Assembly (NCBI RefSeq): GCF_023016045.1 | Contig: NZ_JALKAP010000012.1 | Coordinates: forward strand, 62,001-126,000 | From: Marinobacter sp. S6332 | Lineage (GTDB): Bacteria; Pseudomonadota; Gammaproteobacteria; Pseudomonadales; Oleiphilaceae | Direction of reading: 5' to 3' | Length of the DNA stretch: 64,000 bases | In this document: positions 30,390 to 40,310 of the stretch, piece after piece | How positions within the stretch are numbered: position 1 is the stretch's first letter | How the letters are laid out: each line of letters begins with the position of its first letter | Program-made: the position numbers and the translations under genes | The notes under the pieces: generated by a model | Seen by the model: only the letters and a program-made list of their open reading frames with translations | Told to the model about the DNA's origin: nothing | Databases searched by the model: none

Positions 30390-31415
30390 ATGGCGTCAGA
30401 ACGCCCCGGAAGAAAGTCAAAACCGACCGCAAAGCCGGTTGCCGACGCGGTTACGAACGACGGCCCGGAGCGGATTCAGAAACTCCTTGCCCGGGCTGGA
30501 ATCGGCTCGCGTCGAGAGATTGAAGGATGGATGGAGGCAGGCCGACTTACGGTAAATGGTGAGGTGGTGACGCCCGGCCAGAAAACCACTGTAACCGACC
30601 GCTTTGAACTGGACGAAAAACGGCTGGAAGTTGCAGCAGCAGCCGTCACTGTGCGCCGCGTTCTTATCTACAATAAGCCGGAAGGCGAGGTAACCACCCG
30701 TAAAGACCCAGAAGGTCGGCCAACGGTATTTGACCGCCTACCAAGGCTGAAGGATAACCGCTGGATCTCAATCGGTCGGCTGGATATCAACACCACAGGG
30801 CTAGTGCTATTTACTACTGACGGTGAGCTGGCAAACCGCTTGATGCACCCCTCTAGCCAAATTGACCGAGAGTATGCAGTACGGGTTTTTGGTGAGGTAG
30901 ACGATGCCATGATTGAGCGCCTGATGGCGGGTGTGCTGCTCGAGGATGGCATGGCAAAGTTCAGCGATATCAGCCCTGCTGGTGGCAGTGGAATAAATCG
31001 GTGGTTCCATGTGACGCTTTTGGAGGGTCGGAATCGCGAAGTTAGGCGTTTGTGGGAGTCGCAGGGCGTCCGCGTAAGCCGCCTTAAACGAGTTCGCTAT
31101 GGCCCAGTTTTCCTGCCTAGCAGACTGACGCTGGGTAAATGGGAAGAGCTGGATCAGAAAACAGTGGATATTATTAGTAGCACTGTTGGGCTTACCTCAA
31201 TCGATATACCCCAAAAAACCCCTGATGAACAAGCCGCTCACGATCGCCAAAGAAGGAAGAGCCCGGGCAGCGGAGGCAAGAAAACAGGAGGTCGGCGCTG
31301 GGATGTAAGCGACACAAAACCTGCGCGTAAAGGCGGAGCTGATAAGCCCCGTGGAGGTGCCAGCAAACCTCAAAGAGGTTCTGGTAGGCCTCGTAAGTCG
31401 CATACCGACAGATAA
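30390..31415 (+). CDS. rluB: 23S rRNA pseudouridine(2605) synthase
   Basis: The 341-residue protein has an N-terminal S4 RNA-binding domain (RIQKLLARAGIGSRREIEGWM) and a RsuA-family catalytic domain with the active-site aspartate in IGRLDINTTGLVLFTTDGELANRLMHP-type sequence, around residue 130. It modifies helix 89 region U2605. The basic, Gly/Lys/Arg-rich tail (from about residue 285) is typical of longer RluB proteins. ATG 30390 is preferred over ATG 30384 because AAGGA (30377–30381) lies 8 bp from the former and only 2 bp from the latter. Confidence 0.92.
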   Translation: MASERPGRKSKPTAKPVADAVTNDGPERIQKLLARAGIGSRREIEGWMEAGRLTVNGEVVTPGQKTTVTDRFELDEKRLEVAAAAVTVRRVLIYNKPEGEVTTRKDPEGRPTVFDRLPRLKDNRWISIGRLDINTTGLVLFTTDGELANRLMHPSSQIDREYAVRVFGEVDDAMIERLMAGVLLEDGMAKFSDISPAGGSGINRWFHVTLLEGRNREVRRLWESQGVRVSRLKRVRYGPVFLPSRLTLGKWEELDQKTVDIISSTVGLTSIDIPQKTPDEQAAHDRQRRKSPGSGGKKTGGRRWDVSDTKPARKGGADKPRGGASKPQRGSGRPRKSHTDR

Positions 31416-31427
31416 ACTGTGGGGTAT

Positions 31428-31457
31428 ATAGCCTGATTGCTCTCTCGCTCAGGCTAT
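31428..31457. terminator. hairpin between convergent rluB and diguanylate cyclase genes
   Basis: Perfect 9-bp arms ATAGCCTGA and TCAGGCTAT enclose a 12-nt loop in the 42-bp gap between convergent genes. There is no T-tract on either side, so it is at best a weak bidirectional terminator. Confidence 0.45.
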
Positions 31458-32384
31458 TCAACCGATGCTTGCAAAAACCCGAGTACAGTTCCTGCCTTGA
31501 TCTTTCGCTCTGTACAATGCCTCATCGGCGCGTGCTACCCACTGGCTTGCACCTTCTTCTGATAGATGTCTAGCAACACCACAGCTTATGGTTACAGAGA
31601 GTTTGGTTCCGCCGCAATCGACTTTTAAATCAGCAACGGCGTTTCGTACACGTTCGGCAACGTCTCGTGCTTCGTGTTCGCCGGTGTGTGGCAGCAAAAT
31701 GGCAAACTCCTCACCGCCAAACCGGTAAACGCTATCAGAGCTTCTGATTGCGTTCGCAAGGGCTTCTGCTGTCATTTGCAACACATGATCACCCACAACA
31801 TGCCCATGCTGGTCGTTCACTGCTTTGAAATGGTCAAGGTCGCATAGAACTAATGAATACTCTTCGCCATGGCGGTCTGATAGCAAGCTTGCGCGCTGAA
31901 GATGCTCATCCAGTGCTCGCTTGTTTGGAATGGAGGTCAGTGAATCTGTCAGAGCCGCTTGCTCAATGGCAATAAATTGGCAGGCGTTGCGTAAGGGGCA
32001 AATAGCCGCACTGATAAACATCTCAATACCTTGTAGTTCTTCATCAGAGAACTTCTGCCGACGGTTTAGGGTAAGAGTGCCGTAGCAAATGCCTTCCAGA
32101 TTTAGGCGGTATTCGCAACGGTGCGGGCCACCCATGCCGGTTGCAAACACAAAGTCGCGATGCGCTATTTGATGGCGGTAGTTTAAAGCGTCGAACGGGA
32201 TAGTGTCCCGTAACTCTTCTGCCAGAATGCCAAGCTGGGTTTCCAGAGAGAGTGTTGTAGATAGGCGCCGTGTTAGTTTTGTGAGAGGGTCGGGGGTATT
32301 TGACCATCCCTCAAACGACTGCCGAAGTGCAGCCAGATTTCTTGGCTGAGTGGTGGTTCGCTGTATCGACGGTATGTTTTTCAC
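31458..32384 (-). CDS. GGDEF diguanylate cyclase with N-terminal GAF-like region
   Basis: The 308-residue soluble protein ends in a GGDEF domain that makes c-di-GMP. The active-site loop is GGEEF (223–227), the metal/substrate segment is LCDLDHFKAVNDQHGH, and an inhibitory I-site RSSD (214–217) sits five residues before GGEEF, so product inhibition is expected. Residues about 45–140 look like a GAF-type sensor, ending in the linker helix LTDSLTSIPNKRALDEHL. There is no membrane segment. It is convergent with rluB. The signal is unknown. Confidence 0.88.
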   Translation of the reverse strand: MKNIPSIQRTTTQPRNLAALRQSFEGWSNTPDPLTKLTRRLSTTLSLETQLGILAEELRDTIPFDALNYRHQIAHRDFVFATGMGGPHRCEYRLNLEGICYGTLTLNRRQKFSDEELQGIEMFISAAICPLRNACQFIAIEQAALTDSLTSIPNKRALDEHLQRASLLSDRHGEEYSLVLCDLDHFKAVNDQHGHVVGDHVLQMTAEALANAIRSSDSVYRFGGEEFAILLPHTGEHEARDVAERVRNAVADLKVDCGGTKLSVTISCGVARHLSEEGASQWVARADEALYRAKDQGRNCTRVFASIG

Positions 32385-32670
32385 TACGGCTCACTCTCTT
32401 TCAAAGTGTATCAGTGCTTTTCCAGAATAAAGCATCGATCATGCCATTTATAAAATGCCGAATAATAACAATAATATAAGTCGATAACATAAAGTGATTT
32501 AGCTTCCAGATATCCTCTACGGTGCGCAAGCGTCAAAAATACGACAAGCTCCTTCCCACTGCGGCACCCACGGGAGTGAAATGCATTTCTAAGGGGTGGG
32601 GATGAAGAATGCCTGTGGTAAACTGACCGACTTGTTTCCGCGTTGTTTCCAGAAGTGAGCACTATTTCGT

Positions 32671-33354
32671 ATGACGTTCCAGGCCCCAGAAAGTCTTTCC
32701 GAACAGATCGCCCAACATTTGGGCCAGCGGATTGTTACGCGGGATCTGATGCCCGGTGCCAGAATTCAGGAGCTTAAAGTTGCGAGCGACCTTAATGTAA
32801 GCAGAGGGTCGGTACGGGAAGCCCTGTTGATCTTGGAGCGTAGGCATTTGATTCAAATCTTCCCGCGCAGAGGCGCTGTGGTTTCAAGCCTAACGGTTGC
32901 CAGCGTCAACAATCTTTATGATATTTATATTGACTTGCTTTGCATGCTCGGGCGCAAAATTGTTGAACGTTGGGCAGGTGATGAGCTGCGCGGCGTCATG
33001 GGTCGGGTTCGGGAAGTTGAGACTGTTGTTCAGGCTGTAAACTCAACCGGGCCAGATTCTGCCGAAAAAGTCATCGAAGCGGGTTTTGGGGTAATGCGTT
33101 ACGCCTATGAACTGGTTGATAACCCGTTTTTGGAGGAAACGCTGGAAAATTTCCGGCCTGCGATCAGCCGCACCTATTTCGTTGCGCTTGAGAACTTTCG
33201 AGACGGCATAGGGCAGACTGCTGTCTTTTTCCGGCGCTTGGGTGACGCAGCTTTGAGTGGAGATGCTGAACGGCTTCAGTCTGCAATACAGGCCTTCGGT
33301 GAGCACCAGAGACAACAGGTTTTGAGTATTCTCATGGAGGAGGAGAGCGCGTGA
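32671..33354 (+). CDS. GntR-family (FCD) transcriptional regulator
   Basis: The 227-residue regulator has a GntR winged helix-turn-helix at residues 8–75 (recognition helix region VSRGSVREALLILERRHLI) and an alpha-helical FCD ligand domain (85–220). FCD members bind metals and organic acids; the ligand here is unknown. It lies directly before smc with 1 bp between stop and start, the same order as in Pseudomonas, so it is co-transcribed with smc. The 286-bp region upstream is A+T-rich and held no clear promoter or operator. Confidence 0.88.
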   Translation: MTFQAPESLSEQIAQHLGQRIVTRDLMPGARIQELKVASDLNVSRGSVREALLILERRHLIQIFPRRGAVVSSLTVASVNNLYDIYIDLLCMLGRKIVERWAGDELRGVMGRVREVETVVQAVNSTGPDSAEKVIEAGFGVMRYAYELVDNPFLEETLENFRPAISRTYFVALENFRDGIGQTAVFFRRLGDAALSGDAERLQSAIQAFGEHQRQQVLSILMEEESA

Positions 33355-33355
33355 C

Positions 33356-36300
33356 ATGCGCCTGAAGTCGATCAAGTTGGCCGGATTCAAATCCTTTGTT
33401 GATCCCACCACAGTGCCTTTTCCGACTAATCTGACAGCCGTGGTTGGGCCTAATGGTTGTGGCAAATCCAATATTATTGATGCCGTTCGCTGGGTGATGG
33501 GAGAGAGCTCGGCCAAGTATTTACGCGGCGAATCCATGACAGACGTTATCTTTAACGGCTCCAGCGCCCGCAAGCCCGTAGGTCAAGCTTCTATAGAACT
33601 GGTATTTGACAATAGTGACGGCTCTGCGCCCGGCGAGTTCGTTCGCTTTAATGAGATCTCCGTACGCCGGCGGGTATCCCGGGAAGGGCAGTCCGAGTAT
33701 TTCCTTAATGGCTCTAAATGCCGTCGCCGTGATATTACAGACTTGTTTCTAGGCACCGGCCTCGGCCCCCGCAGCTACGCCATTATCGAGCAAGGCATGA
33801 TCTCGCGGCTGATAGAAGCCAAGCCGGAAGAGCTGCGCATTTATATCGAGGAAGCCGCGGGCATTTCGAAGTACAAGGAGCGCCGCCGGGAAACCGAAAA
33901 CCGCATGCGCCGCACTCAGGAAAACCTTGAGCGCCTAACCGACCTTCGTGAGGAGCTGGGACGACAGTTACAGCACCTCGAACGGCAGGCTGCTGCCGCA
34001 GAAAAGTACAGGGCATACAAGCAGGAAGAGCGCCAGAAAAAAGCCGAGCTTACGGTTCTGCGTTGGCAATCACTAGATAAGGATCTACAGGCCTGGCGCA
34101 GCAAAATCCGCGATACGGAGCTAGAGCTTGAGAAACAGCTCACCGAACGCATAGGCTTGGAAACCTCTCTGGAATCCCTTCGTGACAGCCACCATGAACG
34201 CACAGAGCACTTCAACCGGGCGCAGGCGCGTTATTATGAAGCTGGCGCTGACATTGCCCGTATTGAGCAAAGCCTTGAACATCAACGCGAAAGAAGTCGC
34301 CAGACGGCTGCGGAGCTGGATCAGGCGATGGCTAACCAGCGAGAACTCGCGCGGGAATTGAGTCAGGACGAAGAAAAGCTCTCTGCGATACGGGAAGAGC
34401 TGGAGATGATTGAGCCGGAACAGGAAGCTCTGGCTGTTCGCTCTGAGGAGTCGGGAGAGAAGCTTCAGCAAGCGGAAGAGGCCATGCGCGAATGGCAGCA
34501 GCGTTGGGAAGAGTTCAGTTCACGCTCTGCCGATGCCCGCCGCGAAGCAGAGCTTGCCCAATCTCGTATCGTATCTCTTGAGCAAGCCATAGACCAACTG
34601 TTAGCTCGCCAGCGTAAGCTCCAAGACGAACAGGCGCAATTGGATGGCCAGGTTGATCGGGACGAACTGCATGAGCTCCAAGAACAACAAGAGGTCTTGG
34701 AATTGCAGCGTGAAGAAGCGGCCGAGCGAATTGAATCGGTTCAGGGGGAGCTTCAGGATGCCAAGCAAAACGAGCGCGATACCGAACAAGCTCTGACCGG
34801 TGCCCGACAGAAGGTACAAAGCCTACAAGCTGCACTGGAATCTCAACAAACGCTGCTTGATGAACAGATGGGTGGACAAGATGATGTGCAACAGGCATGG
34901 CTGGCAGAGCATGGTTTAGTAGATCTTCCTCGTGTGGCCGGCAAACTTCAGATAGAGGATGGCTGGGAGTTCGCGTTAGAGCAGATCATTGGGCGCTTTA
35001 GTCAGGGGCTACTGTTGCCAAGCATCGACGCACTTTCTCGGGCATTGCAGGAGGCGCCGAAGGGTCTTGCCGTTATACAGGCGAGCTCCGAAGACAGCAT
35101 TCCAGCGGCTTCTGGGGATGTATTGGCCTCTAAAGTGCGCGGTGTGGAAGCTATTGGTTCTATGCTCACGGGAATCGGAGTGGCTGAGTCCCTCGCCGAT
35201 GCGCTAGACAAGAGGTCAGGGCTGGCAAAAGGCAATAGTATCATCACTCGTGAGGGTGTTTGGGTAGCTCGTGATTGGGTGCGGATGCCTGAATCCGATG
35301 CCAGCCAAATTGGTGTTATTGAGCGGCAGAAAAAAGTGGATGCCTTGGCCGAGCAGCTTGCACTGGCGGAGGAGTCACTGGAAGAAGCAATAGCTCGTCA
35401 TGAAGCGCTGCAGGAACGAACAGAAAGGGCGGAATCCGTAAGAGATGAGGCACAGGCAAGGCTGAGCGAAACCGATCGCGAGCTCAGCTTAGTCGCCTCC
35501 AAAATGAGCGGACTGCGTGCCCGTGCCGAGCAGATTGATGTGCGACTTACTCGGATTCACGAAGAAGCGTCAGACGTAGCACTGAATCTGGAAACTCAGC
35601 AGGAAAACCTTAGTATCGCCAGAGACGACTGGCAACAGGCGTTGGCTTTGACGGAAGACGGTGATGACGAAAAAGAGCGCTTGCTTGAACAACGGGACAT
35701 TCGGCGGGAGAAACTTGACGGATTGCGTCAGGAGGCTCGCCATGATCGTGACCACGCTCACCAACTTCAATTGCAGCTCCAAACTCTTGCTAGTCAACGT
35801 GATGGCCTAAGCCAAACCATAGACCGCATGCAAATGCAGAAAGAGCGTCTGGAAGAGCGCTTGGAAATCCTTAGGGAGTCCAGAGAGGGTGCGGAAGAAC
35901 CCATGGAAGACCTGCAAATGCAACTCGAAGGTTTGCTGGATCGCCGGTTAGCTGAGGAAGAGAAGCTTGGTGTAGCCCGTGATGCCTTGGAAGAAATTGA
36001 CCGAGAAGTGCGGGAGAAAGAGCAGGGCAGAAGCGGTACAGATCACCGGATTCAAGACGTTCGCTCCAAACTGGAAAAGCTGAAAATGGAATCCCAAGCG
36101 CTGGAGATTCGTGCCAGTAACCACATTGAGCAACTTGGTGAGCTGAACGTAAAACTGCAAGACATCCTACCCCAGTTACCTGAGGATGCCAGTCAGGACG
36201 AATGGGCAGCGGAGCTGGAGAAAATTGGAAATCGCATTCAGCGCCTTGGCGCCATCAACCTAGCGGCGATAGACGAGTATCAGGTTCAAAGTGAGCGTAA

Positions 36301-36859
36301 AACCTACCTCGACAGCCAGCACGACGACCTGACAGAAGCACTCGATATACTTGATACGGCTATCCGCAAAATCGATCGGGAAACCCGGCAGCGCTTCAAA
36401 GAAACCTTTGATCAGGTAAATGGGGGTTTGCAGGCCCTTTTCCCGAAAGTGTTCGGTGGAGGCAATGCCTATCTAGAGCTGACCGGTGAGGACCTTCTGG
36501 AAACCGGTGTGGCGATCATGGCTCGCCCGCCGGGAAAAAAGAACAGCACTATCCATTTGTTGTCCGGTGGCGAAAAGGCACTCACTGCCATTGCGCTGGT
36601 ATTCTCCATTTTCCAGCTCAATCCGGCACCTTTCTGTATGCTGGATGAGGTGGACGCCCCCCTCGATGATGCGAACGTTGGCCGGTATGCCAGTCTGGTC
36701 AAAGAAATGTCGAAACAGGTACAATTTATATACATAACCCATAATAAGATCGCTATGGAAATGGCGGATCAACTTATGGGGGTTACAATGCACGAGCCCG
36801 GTTGTTCGCGCTTGGTTACCGTTGATGTTGAAGAGGCGGCCGCTTTGGCAGAAGCCTAG
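33356..36859 (+). CDS. smc: chromosome partition protein Smc
   Basis: The 1167-residue ATPase folds back on a long antiparallel coiled coil. The head has Walker A VGPNGCGKSNIIDAVRW (about residue 31) and, at the C-terminus, the signature LLSGGEKALTAIAL and Walker B PFCMLDEVDAPLDDANVGR. Coiled coil spans about 165–500 and 665–1010, with a hinge domain between about 515 and 655. It is unusually rich in Gln and Glu in the arms. It works with ScpA and ScpB, encoded 4 kb upstream. AGGAGGAG precedes ATG 33356. Confidence 0.97.
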   Translation: MRLKSIKLAGFKSFVDPTTVPFPTNLTAVVGPNGCGKSNIIDAVRWVMGESSAKYLRGESMTDVIFNGSSARKPVGQASIELVFDNSDGSAPGEFVRFNEISVRRRVSREGQSEYFLNGSKCRRRDITDLFLGTGLGPRSYAIIEQGMISRLIEAKPEELRIYIEEAAGISKYKERRRETENRMRRTQENLERLTDLREELGRQLQHLERQAAAAEKYRAYKQEERQKKAELTVLRWQSLDKDLQAWRSKIRDTELELEKQLTERIGLETSLESLRDSHHERTEHFNRAQARYYEAGADIARIEQSLEHQRERSRQTAAELDQAMANQRELARELSQDEEKLSAIREELEMIEPEQEALAVRSEESGEKLQQAEEAMREWQQRWEEFSSRSADARREAELAQSRIVSLEQAIDQLLARQRKLQDEQAQLDGQVDRDELHELQEQQEVLELQREEAAERIESVQGELQDAKQNERDTEQALTGARQKVQSLQAALESQQTLLDEQMGGQDDVQQAWLAEHGLVDLPRVAGKLQIEDGWEFALEQIIGRFSQGLLLPSIDALSRALQEAPKGLAVIQASSEDSIPAASGDVLASKVRGVEAIGSMLTGIGVAESLADALDKRSGLAKGNSIITREGVWVARDWVRMPESDASQIGVIERQKKVDALAEQLALAEESLEEAIARHEALQERTERAESVRDEAQARLSETDRELSLVASKMSGLRARAEQIDVRLTRIHEEASDVALNLETQQENLSIARDDWQQALALTEDGDDEKERLLEQRDIRREKLDGLRQEARHDRDHAHQLQLQLQTLASQRDGLSQTIDRMQMQKERLEERLEILRESREGAEEPMEDLQMQLEGLLDRRLAEEEKLGVARDALEEIDREVREKEQGRSGTDHRIQDVRSKLEKLKMESQALEIRASNHIEQLGELNVKLQDILPQLPEDASQDEWAAELEKIGNRIQRLGAINLAAIDEYQVQSERKTYLDSQHDDLTEALDILDTAIRKIDRETRQRFKETFDQVNGGLQALFPKVFGGGNAYLELTGEDLLETGVAIMARPPGKKNSTIHLLSGGEKALTAIALVFSIFQLNPAPFCMLDEVDAPLDDANVGRYASLVKEMSKQVQFIYITHNKIAMEMADQLMGVTMHEPGCSRLVTVDVEEAAALAEA

Positions 36860-37032
36860 AGTTCCGCCTGTTTACGCAAGGCGGGCAGTAGCTGGCCAGA
36901 AAACCGCCAAGAATGACAAAAAGGCCATGTGATGCGGCTTTGCGTTGTATTCAGTACCGGCTTTTTTTAGAGTAGCAGCCGGAGCCCTTTTATTCGCTTC
37001 CGGATCTGATCTGCAAACAGGACAGCAGCACT

Positions 37033-38040
37033 ATGTCACTTAGGGAATGGTTAATTGCCATCGGCACCCTTGTTATTATCGGTATTGTAATAGACGGCTT
37101 GAGGCGCATGCGTCGGGCCCGCAAAGAATCTATTGCGATTTCTTCCGGGATGGGCGTTGATGACTTAAAAGAATCCCCGCTGGATGAGTATCATAACCCC
37201 GAGCTTCCTAACGGTGGAGCGAGGCCAATTTCAAATGATACTTTGGAAGAACGCGGCTATGTGCGGCGTGAAAAGCCCTCTCGTTTTCGTGCTCCGCAGC
37301 AAAAGCCGACCCGGCCCGTTCGTGAAACTCAGGGGAAATGTACTTCTGAGCTTGATGAACCCCTTCCAAATGAGGAGGGTGTATGGGCACAAGAGCAAAT
37401 AGATGAGGATGTGGGCGACTCCGGCTTTTCCTCCGTTGAGCAAGACGAACTGACCGCTGATACTGGCTGGGGCGCGGAAGATGAAGAACTGTCATCGCCG
37501 GAAATACCAGCTGAAGCGATCACCGATGTTGAAGAAGATACTGCGCGCCGTGAGCCGCAACCTAGTGATGGCCCGGAGCAACCACTAGCGGGAGCTAACC
37601 GACCGGAAGCCCGCGAGGTGATCGTGATTAACGTGCTTGCCCGTCAGGGTGAGGACTTCAGCGGAGCAGCCCTGCAGAAACTGTTTGAAGCCTGTGGACT
37701 AGCCCATGGCGATATGGACATCTACCACCGTCATGAGGCAGAGGATACTACTACTCCGGTGCAATTCAGTGTCGCTAACGCCGTAGAACCTGGCACTTTC
37801 AAGCCTAATAACGTAGCGGCTATGACAACGCCGGGCATCAGCTTTTTTATGAGCATGCCAGGGCCGACGAATGCATTGCAGGCCTTTGAGTTTATGCTCG
37901 AAACTGCGCAATGCGTTGTGCGTAACCTTGGAGGTGAACTCAAGGATGAACGCCGCAGCGTGATGACGGCCCAGACAATAGAGCATTGCCGACAGCGAAT
38001 CCGTGAATTTGAGCGCAAGCAGCGTTCACCACGCCACTGA
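37033..38040 (+). CDS. zipA: cell division protein ZipA
   Basis: The 335-residue protein anchors FtsZ to the inner membrane. It has one N-terminal membrane segment (EWLIAIGTLVIIGIVIDGL), a basic patch RRMRRARKE, an acidic and Pro-rich unstructured linker (about 35–195) and the C-terminal FtsZ-binding domain (about 200–330) with VIVINVLARQGEDFSGAAL and the GTFKPNNVAAMTTPGISFFM segment. Length is typical. The order smc–zipA–ligA is conserved in Pseudomonas. Confidence 0.93.
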   Translation: MSLREWLIAIGTLVIIGIVIDGLRRMRRARKESIAISSGMGVDDLKESPLDEYHNPELPNGGARPISNDTLEERGYVRREKPSRFRAPQQKPTRPVRETQGKCTSELDEPLPNEEGVWAQEQIDEDVGDSGFSSVEQDELTADTGWGAEDEELSSPEIPAEAITDVEEDTARREPQPSDGPEQPLAGANRPEAREVIVINVLARQGEDFSGAALQKLFEACGLAHGDMDIYHRHEAEDTTTPVQFSVANAVEPGTFKPNNVAAMTTPGISFFMSMPGPTNALQAFEFMLETAQCVVRNLGGELKDERRSVMTAQTIEHCRQRIREFERKQRSPRH

Positions 38041-38065
38041 GTTGGGCGGGGTCAGAACTGAAATA

Positions 38066-40160
<2,095 letters not shown>

Positions 40161-40310
40161 TACGCAGACCGATGAATCTGAGAACTCGCGCAGATACCCC
40201 GTTTCCGAAAGTGGCTAACATGGCTGCATTCTGTAACCGTGTGTTATCGGTGGCTCACGCCAGCACCCACGCACTGCCATAAAAACAATGTTCTGAAACG
40301 GATTTTTTCC

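Noticed and set aside
32411..32662. 83-codon open frame on the minus strand upstream of the GntR gene
   Set aside because: Biased toward Tyr/Cys/His, no ribosome binding site, lies in A+T-rich intergenic DNA and overlaps no known family.
36956..36984. Terminator after smc
   Set aside because: CCGGCT/AGCCGG arms exist but the T-run lies in the loop, and zipA is normally read with smc in this order.
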